IMG/VR virus record: IMGVR_UViG_3300027974_000149
Span: 1 to 24,859 of that record
Direction: 5' to 3' (one strand)
DNA length: 24,859 nt
DNA from: a virus
Position 1 is the first letter of the stretch, and the number at the start of each line of letters is the position of its first letter. Of this stretch, positions 1 to 6,727 are shown piece by piece. The notes under the pieces are model-generated. The model had not been told where the DNA came from. It was given only the letters and a program-made list of their open reading frames with translations, and did not search any database. A program made the translations under genes and the position numbers.

Positions 1-276
1 TTCAAAGCACAGATGCTGATTGACGGATTCAAGTGACTCATCCGTTGGTAATTCAAGTGTTTGAGGATTGTCAACCACTTCAGACATTGTCATTTCCAAG
101 TTGTTTGCCGACATGTACAACTCAACGTGGTGAGAACGCAAGCGTGAAAGGGTGTCCATACCGGTTTCAAGCAGTTTTTGCAAGTCATTTGCAAGTTGAT
201 TTTGATAGATTGATGCATCCTTTGATGAATCGATTGCACGCGTAACTGCGGCGGTTGATACTAATGAGGTTTTCAT
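1..276 (-). CDS. Hypothetical protein, cut by left window edge
   Basis: An open frame runs leftward from an ATG at 276-274 to the window edge with no stop, giving at least 92 residues that begin MKTSLVSTAAVTRAIDSSKD. It is acidic and mostly helical in appearance, with no membrane segment or cysteine motif, and I do not recognise the family. The start is supported by the A-rich AAAACCCAAT stretch just upstream, also found before the next gene (start at 982), and by the similar N-terminus (MKTS). The two genes are in the same orientation and 55 bases apart, so probably co-transcribed. The missing C-terminus lies outside the window. Confidence 0.6.
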   Translation of the reverse strand, partial: MKTSLVSTAAVTRAIDSSKDASIYQNQLANDLQKLLETGMDTLSRLRSHHVELYMSANNLEMTMSEVVDNPQTLELPTDESLESVNQHLCFE

Positions 277-278
277 AA

Positions 279-328
279 AAAAAATTGGGTTTTTGATTGT
301 TTACTATTGAAAAAATTGGGGTTTTTGA
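279..328. repeat. Pair of short direct repeats between two leftward genes
   Basis: Two near-identical copies of aaaaaattggg(g)tttttga lie at 279-296 and 310-328, 31 bases apart, and fill the gap between the stop at 332 and the start at 276. Read on the minus strand each is TCAAAAACCCAATTTTTT-like. A shorter version, AAAACCCAAT, sits before the start at 982. They may serve translation initiation or regulation; this is inference from position only. Confidence 0.5.
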
Positions 329-331
329 ATT

Positions 332-982
332 TTAGTCGTCATCACGCATGTCCGCTTCATCAATTTCGTGACAGTTGCGGCATAGGCCTGCATCATCTTT
401 GACATCGTTGAACACTTCCACCTCTATTGCGTCATGAAACGCAACAAGTTCGTTCTCAATCTCACCTACAAAGGCATACATTTCATCCCATTCAAAGCCT
501 TCACCCCTAACCTTTTGGTGTAGAGCCTTGATAGCGGCAGTGATTTTGTCCACATCCTGCTGCCATTCCTTGTAATACTCAGCAGACTTGTCGCGTGCTA
601 TATCACGCAATTCATCCTCATCACAATACTTACACAGGTCTGATTCCGGCGGTGAGGCAAGTTTGTAGTCATCGTAACAGGCAATGTCCATACTTACACC
701 ACTTTGCTGAAACGAAACTTGATAAGAGGCAGACGCGGCAATGGTTTGGTATAATGCCGCTTGGCTTTTGGCAACCTTGTTGTCAATTTCGCACTGAACA
801 GCGTGTAGTGCCATTGCTTTGGTTGGATAAATGTCGTCAGGCGTTGTAACACCGTGTTCTAATTGGATGGTGTATGCCCATTCCTTAGTTGAACGGCCAT
901 CGTACACATCGGAATAGATAGTGAAACGCGTGTTTTTGTACAATCCGGTGTACATACCGGCTGAAATTTTTGAAGTTTTCAT
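332..982 (-). CDS. Hypothetical protein with two CxxC motifs
   Basis: A 216-residue acidic protein of unknown function. Two CxxC pairs, CKYC near residue 117 and CRNC near residue 201, could bind one metal ion or form disulfides. They are separated by a charged, probably helical region of about 80 residues, and the tail (ADMRDDD) is strongly acidic. There is no signal peptide or membrane segment. The ATG at 982 follows the A-rich AAAACCCAAT-AAACCC leader used in this part of the window. It lies in the leftward group, 55 bases from the cut-off gene at 1-276 and downstream of the tRNA-like element. I do not recognise the family. Confidence 0.65.
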   Translation of the reverse strand: MKTSKISAGMYTGLYKNTRFTIYSDVYDGRSTKEWAYTIQLEHGVTTPDDIYPTKAMALHAVQCEIDNKVAKSQAALYQTIAASASYQVSFQQSGVSMDIACYDDYKLASPPESDLCKYCDEDELRDIARDKSAEYYKEWQQDVDKITAAIKALHQKVRGEGFEWDEMYAFVGEIENELVAFHDAIEVEVFNDVKDDAGLCRNCHEIDEADMRDDD

Positions 983-1003
983 GGGTTTATTGGGTTTTAA
1001 TTA

Positions 1004-1067
1004 GCGCAACAAGCGGATTCGAACCGCACCTACATCTTCATAGGCCACCCCTGTTGGCGTTGTTGCT
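1004..1067 (-). ncRNA. tRNA-like cloverleaf with shortened anticodon arm
   Basis: On the minus strand the segment folds as a miniature tRNA. It has a 7-bp acceptor (GCAACAA with TTGTTGC), a 4-bp D stem (GCCA/TGGC) with loop ACAGGGG, a short middle stem (CTAT/GTAG) with loop GAAGAT, and a T arm (GCGG/CCGC) whose loop TTCGAAT matches the canonical T loop. It totals about 61-64 nt, some 10 nt short of a normal tRNA. The anticodon arm and variable loop are too small for a standard anticodon, and no CCA is encoded. It may be a decayed tRNA, a tRNA mimic, or a structured leader of the gene starting at 982. Confidence 0.4.
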
Positions 1068-1070
1068 GTG

Positions 1071-1319
1071 TTTCGCTTGTACGTCAATGAACTTTGTGTG
1101 ATTTACGACACCACCTTATGTCGAAAGTCTTGGCCTTACACACCCTTTCATATCAGTTAGTGTTCGGAATGGCTGACTTTACCACCATTTTGCATCAATT
1201 TTGCTTAAAACTTGCTACGCCTTTGCATAACAGGGCGCAATATAGGTGCAAATCCGCACCCGGCGAAATAAGTTTTCAACCTGAACACTTACGCGTCACA
1301 GAATCTGTACAATAGAATG
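1071..1319. other. Intergenic region without supported gene
   Basis: About 250 bases lie between the terminase terminator and the tRNA-like element. Two small hairpins are visible: CGACA/TGTCG at 1106-1123 and GGTGC/GCACC around loop AAATCC at 1245-1260. An open frame on the plus strand here has no recognisable product and opposes both flanking genes. A structured RNA is possible, but nothing further can be supported. Confidence 0.4.
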
Positions 1320-1360
1320 AAAAAAAAAATCAGATGCTGATAGAACCACGAATGGTTATC
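1320..1360 (-). terminator. Rho-independent terminator after terL
   Basis: Read leftward, GATAACCA pairs with TGGTT(CT)ATC across the loop TTCG, with a two-base bulge. A second small stem TCAG/CTGA follows and then a run of ten T (plus-strand A run 1320-1329). It starts about 8 bases past the terL stop, so it should end the leftward regulator-terL transcript. Confidence 0.8.
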
Positions 1361-1367
1361 AACTTTC

Positions 1368-2675
1368 TCATATGTAGCTGTACTTTCCGTAGTTGGGGCG
1401 CAACTCAACGTACATCCTCATCATGATAGCGTCAGCATAATCCGGTGAAACACCGTGTTCTCTTGAGATTTCATCTTTGCCTATCACGCTCAACTTGGTG
1501 TCGGCATCAGGTTTTGACCGGCGTATCATGTCCAATTCCTTAGCAATAACGTCACGGAATGCCATAGGGAACACAATTTTGCTTTGTTCAACGTACTCAG
1601 CCAACTTGAAATAGCACTCAGCCTTGAGATTGATAAACCTCAACGGGTGTATTGCCTTGGAACCATTGCGGAATCCACGCGAACCACGCACTATATCACT
1701 GACGCCCCCACCAACTCCATCTTCATCTATGATTACTTGGTTGGCCGGTATGGCGTGGTTGGTCATCAACTGTAGTATCTTCTGTGATACCTCAGTCACT
1801 CTTGCCTTTCTCATCTCATAAATGTCCACCAACGACAGGCCGCGCCACACGCAAATCACCGTTCTGTCCTTACCAAGACGCGCGATGTCTGCTGTAATAT
1901 ACAGTGTTCCGGTTATTTCGGGTTGTCTGAAGCACGCTAACACGTCATTAGTCTTGAATAAATGGTCACTTGCCTCGTCATATTCCCAATCGCCCTCAAG
2001 CAAACGGCGTCTGTCCATCTCAGGAAGCAGCGACAGCGTGCGTTCGTAGGATGGCGGCAAGTACGGATTGTCTGAAGGCTTGGCCTGTATGAAAGTATAG
2101 TGTGAAGGCAAACATTGGTCGCGCCAAGGGGCATAAAATTCTTGATACAACCACCCCTTGGTAGGATTGCACGTGAGCAAACCTTTGGGTTGAAGGTTGT
2201 ATTCAACTAACTTGTACCGGACACGTGACCGGAGTACATCAATGGCGCGCCGGTTCACCTGAGATGCCTCGTCAACGAACCAATCGGTGATTTCTAATGA
2301 CCCTAATGAGTCGAAATTGCCATCTGATGGGTATTGGAACAAGTCCTTCAAGATAATCTCACTGCCATTGTAGAAAATGATTGTATTGGACACACCGTTG
2401 AACCTGTAGTCAACCTGACTAATCAACCCCATCATCTTGGCTACCTCAAAAAATGTGCGCAGGGTGGTTTTTTTTAGGCTATCAAGTTTGGAACGGCCAA
2501 TCAAACCACGTGTTCCGGGATACTTCAACCGCCTCATTACCTGCCAAGCGCAACCGGTGAATGACTTGCTCCCACCGGCTGCGCCACCGAACAGCACAAC
2601 TTCGTGCGCTTCATCCAACGACAAAGCGCGTAAACACTCATTCTGCTTGGGAAGAAACTCAATCACAGTTCCCAC
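1368..2675 (-). CDS. terL: Terminase large subunit
   Basis: This DNA-packaging motor is an ATPase plus nuclease acting at the portal. The 435-residue length is normal for the family. The N-terminal ATPase shows Walker A GGAAGGSKS (residues 30-38), Walker B around ITDWFVDEAS, and the coupling motif LLTCNPTKGW. The C-terminal RNase H-like nuclease shows the acidic triad in ITADIARLGKD, VIIDEDGVGGG and HGVSPDYADA. Its start overlaps the 3' end of the small conserved gene upstream (stop at 2663) by 13 bases, and a terminator follows its stop. It is oriented opposite to the small-terminase-like gene (8718-9050) and all virion genes, which is unusual. A run of eight A lies in the coding strand at the SLKKTT codons, with no sign of frame disruption. 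Confidence 0.95.
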   Translation of the reverse strand: MGTVIEFLPKQNECLRALSLDEAHEVVLFGGAAGGSKSFTGCAWQVMRRLKYPGTRGLIGRSKLDSLKKTTLRTFFEVAKMMGLISQVDYRFNGVSNTIIFYNGSEIILKDLFQYPSDGNFDSLGSLEITDWFVDEASQVNRRAIDVLRSRVRYKLVEYNLQPKGLLTCNPTKGWLYQEFYAPWRDQCLPSHYTFIQAKPSDNPYLPPSYERTLSLLPEMDRRRLLEGDWEYDEASDHLFKTNDVLACFRQPEITGTLYITADIARLGKDRTVICVWRGLSLVDIYEMRKARVTEVSQKILQLMTNHAIPANQVIIDEDGVGGGVSDIVRGSRGFRNGSKAIHPLRFINLKAECYFKLAEYVEQSKIVFPMAFRDVIAKELDMIRRSKPDADTKLSVIGKDEISREHGVSPDYADAIMMRMYVELRPNYGKYSYI

Positions 2676-2905
2676 TCGTCATTCAGACGCACAGTTGGTG
2701 TTGGTTTGTTCTCAGTTTTGTTGTCTACGCTGACCGAAAGTGATATAAACTTTCCGTTTTTGCCCTCTTTGAGCCATCCGGCCAAGCGTAACTCTTGCCC
2801 GTTGATGACTACGTTGCCGGAATAGTCAGGTGACTTTTCATTTTTCTTGTCCTTGTTGGAGAAAAGGACACCACTATTGTCCTTTGGTGTGTAATTGGTT
2901 GCCAT
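2663..2905 (-). CDS. Small conserved phage protein, DUF736-like
   Basis: An 80-residue hydrophilic protein beginning MATNYTPKDNSGVLF. The pattern of an N-terminal SGVLF followed by PDYSGNVVINGQ, LAGWLKEGKNGKFISLSV and a charged tail is typical of small beta-rich proteins (DUF736-like) common in phages. Those have been suggested to relate to DNA replication or single-strand binding, but their function is not settled. It lies between the regulator (8-base gap upstream) and terL (13-base overlap), so all three are likely on one transcript. The family assignment is from sequence feel only. Confidence 0.65.
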   Translation of the reverse strand: MATNYTPKDNSGVLFSNKDKKNEKSPDYSGNVVINGQELRLAGWLKEGKNGKFISLSVSVDNKTENKPTPTVRLNDEWEL

Positions 2906-2913
2906 TTTTGAAT

Positions 2914-3105
2914 TTATTTTGTTAAATCAATGTTCTCTATTGGTATTCCGGTCAATCTACTGATATTCATCAGGTATTTCACACGAATGCTTGTGGGGTC
3001 AGCCTTCCAACGCTGTACAGTCCAACGACTCACCCCCATCTGAGAGGCGAAATCACCAACCCCTGCAAAGTGGTCGTGTATTATTTCGTTCAAAATGTGC
3101 CTCAT
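2914..3105 (-). CDS. Cro/CI-type helix-turn-helix regulator
   Basis: A 63-residue protein beginning MRHILNEIIHDHF. The central segment GDFASQMGVSRWTVQRWKAD is a classical helix-turn-helix, followed by VKYLMNISRLTGIPIENIDL as the closing helices of the lambda-repressor-like fold. The frame could extend to 3195, but that extension is hydrophobic and unlike the family and would run across the divergent control region, so the ATG at 3105 is preferred. A perfect -7 box TATATTTG lies six bases upstream of this ATG. It heads the leftward operon with terL and faces the sigma-like gene, as expected for a phage switch. The paired GCAAAT sites in the control region are candidate operators. Confidence 0.8.
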   Translation of the reverse strand: MRHILNEIIHDHFAGVGDFASQMGVSRWTVQRWKADPTSIRVKYLMNISRLTGIPIENIDLTK

Positions 3106-3108
3106 GTC

Positions 3109-3140
3109 TTGCAAATATACAAAGTTTGGTGCAAATTTGC
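3109..3140. promoter_or_regulatory. Divergent promoter/operator region
   Basis: On the minus strand TATATTTG (3119-3112) matches TAnnTTTG exactly and lies six bases before the regulator ATG. On the plus strand TTG (3109-3111), a 20-base spacer and CAAATTTG (3132-3139, one mismatch to the consensus) resemble a Bacteroidota promoter toward the sigma-like gene. GCAAAT occurs at 3111-3116 and again at 3131-3136, exactly 20 bases apart, and the second copy is part of the 10-base palindrome GCAAATTTGC. Regulator binding here is inference. Confidence 0.55.
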
Positions 3141-3175
3141 GACAGAAATGTGATACTACCACAATAAAAACACAG

Positions 3176-3691
3176 TTGGACATAGAAATTTCCAAACATT
3201 ACAACACTTGGCGGCGGTACGCACACGGATTGATGAAGAATACCACCAAGGGTGATGACCTTTTATCTGAAACACTGTTGAAGGTATTGGAAAATCAACG
3301 TCAGATGGCCGAACAGATGGCTGTAACGGGCAAACTACTGTGGTATGTAAACAAGTCCTTGTACAATAATTACAAGGATATGTCAAGTAGGTACAATGTA
3401 AAGTACACCAAGTACAGTGTTCGATGGGATGATAACAGCCAAAGGCACAACGAATTCAAGGAACAACCGTGGTTAGGTTCACGGATTGATAATGAATATC
3501 TTGACTCCTACATTATGTTGATGCCTGAGATTGACGCGGTTATGCTGCGGCTATACATACTTGATGGCTTTAGTTACAAGGAAGTGAGTGATAAAACAGG
3601 CATACCGGTGAAACACTTGTACCGATTAGTTGAAAACGCAATCAAAAAGATAAAAAACAATGTGGTTTTTCAATGTACCTCAAGAAGTTAG
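3176..3691 (+). CDS. Sigma-70 family RNA polymerase sigma factor, phage type
   Basis: This protein probably redirects host RNA polymerase to phage promoters. An N-terminal region-2-like part (ISKHYNTWRRYAHGL then KGDDLLSETLLKVLEN) is followed by a variable basic linker. The C-terminal region-4-like helix-turn-helix reads LDGFSYKEVSDKTGIPVKHL and runs on into VENAIKKIKNN. The start is uncertain: ATGs at 3095 and 3104 are in frame, but they overlap the divergent regulator and precede the likely promoter. The TTG at 3176 gives MDIEISKHYNTWRRYA, which fits where family members begin (171 residues). The 3' end overlaps the next gene by 32 bases. A distant ECF-like factor is the closest description; the sigma assignment is fairly secure but its promoters are unknown. 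Confidence 0.75.
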   Translation: MDIEISKHYNTWRRYAHGLMKNTTKGDDLLSETLLKVLENQRQMAEQMAVTGKLLWYVNKSLYNNYKDMSSRYNVKYTKYSVRWDDNSQRHNEFKEQPWLGSRIDNEYLDSYIMLMPEIDAVMLRLYILDGFSYKEVSDKTGIPVKHLYRLVENAIKKIKNNVVFQCTSRS

Positions 3692-4133
3692 GCATCACCG
3701 CTTAACAACTTGCCATAGCTGCAAGCACTTTCGCAAAGAAACGGTCAGTTGCGGCACAAAATACTTGGGCAAACGCCTCACTGACGCTGAGAAAGATGAG
3801 GCAGACGCAGCAAACTTAGTCACCATGAACAAAAAAAAGTTCAGGTTATGTGGCTGCGACATGGAAGAAAAGACACGCTACACCTTTTTTTCCTGCCCAT
3901 TAGGCAAGTGGCACAGGCACAACCTATCAGACGATGAGTACAAAGAACTCAAGTTGTTCATCGAAACACTGCCCGTTACAGGTGTTTACACCCGTGAGCA
4001 TGTCGCAATGACCAAGGAATGGTTTGAAAAAATGACCGGCAGACGCGCAAAGAACTGCGGCGAATGCATTAGGAATATCATTGATGAGTTCAAACGACAA
4101 TTAAAACAGGCAAAACAACCAAATCAACAATAA
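3660..4133 (+). CDS. Cys-rich, probably zinc-binding protein
   Basis: A 157-residue protein. Cysteines are clustered as CHSCKHF (residues 18-21), VSCG near 31, LCGCD near 64 and FSCPLGKW near 79, a spacing suggesting one or two zinc sites. Small proteins with the CGC...KT...CPLGKW pattern occur in Bacteroidota phages, usually close to ParB-like genes, and have no assigned function that I know of. The C-terminal third is helical and basic (NIIDEFKRQLKQAKQ). The ATG at 3660 lies inside the end of the sigma-like gene, and the gene ends 11 bases before the ParB-like gene, so it belongs to the same transcript. A nucleic-acid-binding role is inference. Confidence 0.7.
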   Translation: MWFFNVPQEVRHHRLTTCHSCKHFRKETVSCGTKYLGKRLTDAEKDEADAANLVTMNKKKFRLCGCDMEEKTRYTFFSCPLGKWHRHNLSDDEYKELKLFIETLPVTGVYTREHVAMTKEWFEKMTGRRAKNCGECIRNIIDEFKRQLKQAKQPNQQ

Positions 4134-4144
4134 AAATAACCACA

Positions 4145-4714
4145 ATGAACATACAGCGCATACCGATTGGCCAAATTAAGCCAAACCCTACCAACCCACG
4201 CGTCATCAAAGACCATAAATTCAAGCAACTCGTGAAATCCATTCAGGAGTTTCCACAAATGTTGGACATCCGGCCAATAGTGGTCAACGGTGATATGGTC
4301 GTATTGGGTGGAAACATGCGATTGAAGGCCTGCCGTGAGGCCGGATTGAAAGAACTTCCTGTGCTTGTTGCGGAACACTTGACCGAACAGCAACAAAAAG
4401 AGTTCATCATCAAAGACAACAACAGTTTTGGCGAATGGGATTGGGATGCCCTCGCAAACACTTGGGATACTGCTGAGTTGAGTGATTGGGGTGTTGACGT
4501 TTGGCACAACCCTACAGGGGTTGACTACACCATGTTGGACAACGATGACGTGGAAAAACAGATTGACGACATGGGTGAGGGTGTAAGAAAGGCCATACAG
4601 ATTGAATTTCTACCTGAGGACTATGAGCAAGCGGTTGAATTAGTCAAGCAAGCACGTGAGCGTGGTGACTACGTTGGTGGAATACTCATCAAAGCCTTGA
4701 TTGATACGCTTTGA
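4145..4714 (+). CDS. ParB/sulfiredoxin-like domain protein
   Basis: A 189-residue protein. The N-terminal half is a ParB-like N domain: IPIGQIKPNPTNPR, then VKSIQEFPQMLDIRPIVV, then the signature VLGGNMRLKACREAGLKELP. These folds act in DNA binding, CTP binding or DNA cleavage, and in phages often accompany DNA-modification enzymes. The segment IIKDNNSFGEWDWDALANTW is typical of the phage version. There is no helix-turn-helix partitioning domain, so a plasmid-partition role is unlikely. The stop TGA (4712-4714) shares one base with the amidotransferase ATG, implying translational coupling. Nearest neighbours point to a part in DNA modification or host interaction, but that is context only. 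Confidence 0.8.
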   Translation: MNIQRIPIGQIKPNPTNPRVIKDHKFKQLVKSIQEFPQMLDIRPIVVNGDMVVLGGNMRLKACREAGLKELPVLVAEHLTEQQQKEFIIKDNNSFGEWDWDALANTWDTAELSDWGVDVWHNPTGVDYTMLDNDDVEKQIDDMGEGVRKAIQIEFLPEDYEQAVELVKQARERGDYVGGILIKALIDTL

Positions 4715-5325
4715 TGTGTGCTGTAGTTGGATATATCGGTGAGTATGACGATGAGATTGTCCACGCTTTGTTGCGCAACTCACGCATACGCGGCCTTCAT
4801 GGCTTTGGTTACACCATATACGACAAGGCAACCGACACCTTTGACACTCAAAAGTTTAACCGGTTTGGTGATTTCGTTGGCTCATTGACGTCCAAACGCC
4901 CCACGGTGTTCATCGCACACATCCGGTATTCCACAAGCGGTTCACCGGATGACCTTAACACCAACCAACCTTTGACCAACGGGCGCAATTTCCTTGCGTT
5001 TAACGGCGTCATCAGTCAGTTGTCAATACAAGAGATGCGCGAAACATTTGATTGCGAAATACCACACGAGAATGACGGATACATACTCATGGATAAGTGG
5101 AATGATGAGACTTTCTTGCGCAATCCGGCAATCAGTTACGCGGCCTTGCTGTTAACCGACAACACATTGACTGCTCTGAGAAATGAAAACAGGCCACTAT
5201 ACCAAGCAACCGGTGTAACACAGACCATCTTCGCGTCAACGCAGGACATACTTTCAAGGTCAAATCTCACCGGAATACAACTCAAGCCACATGTAAAGCA
5301 CAATGTCAGTTTTAACATACACTGA
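4714..5325 (+). CDS. Stand-alone class II glutamine amidotransferase domain
   Basis: An Ntn-type glutaminase that should release ammonia from glutamine using an N-terminal cysteine. The TTG three bases earlier would bury the cysteine, whereas ATG at 4714 gives MCAVVGYIG with Cys2 ready to become residue 1. The other family landmarks are in register with GlmS: RGLHGFGY, AHIRYSTSG (Arg71), NTNQPLTNG, FNGVIS (Asn97, Gly98) and HENDGYIL (Asp121). At 203 residues it is only the glutaminase domain; there is no PurF, GlmS, GltB or asparagine-synthetase partner domain in the window. The gene is coupled to the ParB-like gene by a one-base overlap and overlaps the amino acid:DNA transferase gene by 23 bases. 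This suggests that ammonia or a glutamine-derived amine feeds the DNA-modification pathway. Fold is confident, substrate is inference. Confidence 0.85.
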   Translation: MCAVVGYIGEYDDEIVHALLRNSRIRGLHGFGYTIYDKATDTFDTQKFNRFGDFVGSLTSKRPTVFIAHIRYSTSGSPDDLNTNQPLTNGRNFLAFNGVISQLSIQEMRETFDCEIPHENDGYILMDKWNDETFLRNPAISYAALLLTDNTLTALRNENRPLYQATGVTQTIFASTQDILSRSNLTGIQLKPHVKHNVSFNIH

Positions 5326-6139
5326 ATACCACAATCAAAGCAGGCAGGCAGGTGACATTGACCCCGGTGTAACGTGTCTGAACTACCTTTCCAACCGGTT
5401 TGAACTCACGATGGAACAGCGGTATTGGCTTGCGTTCCTATATGGTACGTGCTACTGCGCACCTACTGTGTTCTTCATCTACAATGAGTTTCCTGATTAC
5501 ATTGGAACGGATGTTAACCGGCTATCACGATGGTGGGCAAAGTACAAACAGGACTTGGTTTTTCAAACAGACAGGCAGCGTATCCGCAGCAACGACCAAT
5601 TCATTGACTGCTTCAAGTCATACCGGTCATTGGTAAAGACACACCAAGGTGCTTACTTCAGAGGACGCACTGCGCAGGACATTTACGCAAAGGTCAGTCA
5701 AATCAAATACTTTGGAAGGTTCAGCCTATTCAACTACCTGCAGGTATTGAACAAACTCACCGATGTAACGGCCAAGCCGGCATACCTAAACATGATGGAG
5801 GCTGAGAGTTGTCGCAACGGTGTTGCCTTTGCCATTGGTAGGGATGACTTGGTGGAGCAGAAACTGACTAAAAACACGGCTCAGTTGCTACACAACGCCT
5901 TTGTTGACTTGTTGCGGACACACAATGGTGATATCTTTGACATTGAAACTACACTCTGCGCATATAAAAAGTACCGGTGGGGCAAGCGGTATGTTGGCTA
6001 TTACATTGACCGAATGGACAAGGAGTTGGAACACTATGAAAAACGTGGTCATTTAGGTGGAGTGGCTTGGGAAACACTGAGGCAGTTTCGCATAGAAACA
6101 TTTGAACATCAATACCTTACAGAATGTTACACGAAATAG
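5303..6139 (+). CDS. Amino acid:DNA transferase (aGPT-pyrophosphorylase clade 2 type)
   Basis: A 278-residue protein resembling the phage alpha-glutamyl/putrescinyl-thymine pyrophosphorylases. These displace pyrophosphate from activated 5-hydroxymethyl-dU in DNA with an amino group. Family-like blocks visible are FELTMEQRYWLAFLYGTCYC, TVFFIYNEFPD, DLVFQTDRQRIRSNDQF, MMEAESCRNGVAF, and FDIETTLCAYKKYRWGKRY leading into VGYYIDRMDKELE. The ATG at 5303 overlaps the amidotransferase by 23 bases, and the 3' end overlaps a 32-codon membrane ORF, so the cassette is translated as a chain. The amine donated (glutamate, glycine, serine, putrescine or free ammonia) cannot be read from sequence. The assignment is from motif memory and strongly supported by the adjacent kinase and dioxygenase. 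Confidence 0.75.
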   Translation: MSVLTYTEYHNQSRQAGDIDPGVTCLNYLSNRFELTMEQRYWLAFLYGTCYCAPTVFFIYNEFPDYIGTDVNRLSRWWAKYKQDLVFQTDRQRIRSNDQFIDCFKSYRSLVKTHQGAYFRGRTAQDIYAKVSQIKYFGRFSLFNYLQVLNKLTDVTAKPAYLNMMEAESCRNGVAFAIGRDDLVEQKLTKNTAQLLHNAFVDLLRTHNGDIFDIETTLCAYKKYRWGKRYVGYYIDRMDKELEHYEKRGHLGGVAWETLRQFRIETFEHQYLTECYTK

Positions 6140-6222
6140 GACTTTGTATAGCGTCAATGATTGTCGGAGCCATGCTTGTAGTGGCTTGGTATGAAAACTT
6201 TACTGATAAACACAACGAATGA
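6124..6222 (+). CDS. 32-residue single-span membrane peptide
   Basis: A short frame not usually called by gene finders. It starts at ATG 6124 inside the end of the transferase gene and stops with TGA at 6220-6222, overlapping the kinase ATG (6219) as ATGA. The product has a central hydrophobic stretch (IGLCIASMIVGAMLVVAW) and a polar tail (YENFTDKHNE), typical of a small inner-membrane peptide. The tight overlaps on both sides support real translation, or at least use as a coupling ORF. No family is recognised and no function is proposed. Confidence 0.5.
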   Translation: MLHEIGLCIASMIVGAMLVVAWYENFTDKHNE

Positions 6223-6707
6223 AGACTGTACTGATAATTGGAGCGTGTGGAAGCGGCAAAACTTGGGCGATAAAACAACTGATGCTCGCAACGGGTGCTG
6301 TAGGGGTTGGAAGAGTTTCCTCAATATGGTTTGTAAAGAATGGGGAGAATGTGTTTTTAGGCCGGTACACGGGTGAAATGTATGAAGGTAGTGACAAGTT
6401 GAGTATGGCTGTGGCCAAGGACTTCTTGGGATTGCGGTCAGTTCAGCGTCAACTTGAATGGAATATCGTGGCAGAGGGTGACCGATTCATGAATCAAAAG
6501 TTCATCTCAATGTTTAACCCATTCATTGTGAAGATAGGTGACGATGGTTCAGCAGGTAGGTCAATGCGAAACAGCAAGCAGTCTGCTCAACACTTGAAAC
6601 GGATTGAGACAAGGGTGCGTAACATTAAGCCAAACATCACGGTTGCCAATAGTTCTGAGGCTGTACGCGCGGTAATGGCATATCTAACAAAAGAAATTAC
6701 ACGCTAA
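6219..6707 (+). CDS. 5-hydroxymethyl-dU DNA kinase-like P-loop kinase
   Basis: A 162-residue P-loop nucleotide kinase. Walker A is GACGSGKT (residues 8-15). RYTGEMYEGSDKLSM and NIVAEGDRFMNQKF match the phage 5-HMUDK pattern, in which 5-hydroxymethyl-dU in DNA is phosphorylated to a pyrophosphorylated leaving group. The C-terminal part is basic (KQSAQHLKRIETRVRNIK), plausible for DNA contact. It lies between the transferase and the TET/JBP-like gene, exactly the steps before and after it in thymine hypermodification. Its ATG overlaps the stop of the small membrane ORF. The helical domain known in some 5-HMUDK proteins is not fused here. A generic nucleotide kinase is the alternative but fits the context less well. 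Confidence 0.78.
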   Translation: MKTVLIIGACGSGKTWAIKQLMLATGAVGVGRVSSIWFVKNGENVFLGRYTGEMYEGSDKLSMAVAKDFLGLRSVQRQLEWNIVAEGDRFMNQKFISMFNPFIVKIGDDGSAGRSMRNSKQSAQHLKRIETRVRNIKPNITVANSSEAVRAVMAYLTKEITR

Positions 6708-6727
6708 TTATTGAACCTGCAATACAG

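Noticed and set aside
1094-1315. 73-codon frame on the plus strand in the terL downstream gap
   Set aside because: It opposes the flanking transcription units, has no recognisable protein pattern, and sits among small hairpins in an intergenic region.
3095-3175. N-terminal extension of the sigma-like protein from ATG 3095 or 3104
   Set aside because: It would overlap the divergent regulator start and lies upstream of the likely promoter; the residues before 3176 do not fit the family.
3831-3839. A8G run in the Cys-rich gene as a -1 frameshift site
   Set aside because: The heptamer is in phase, but the -1 frame runs only about 35 codons to a stop with no domain-like content.
4145-4714. ParB-like protein as a plasmid partition system
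   Set aside because: No ParA gene, parS-like sites or HTH segment; the short phage-type ParB fold is common outside partition loci.
4714-5325. Amidotransferase as host amino-sugar or purine enzyme (GlmS or PurF)
   Set aside because: Only the glutaminase domain is present, at 203 residues, and it is embedded in a phage operon, so a housekeeping enzyme is unlikely.
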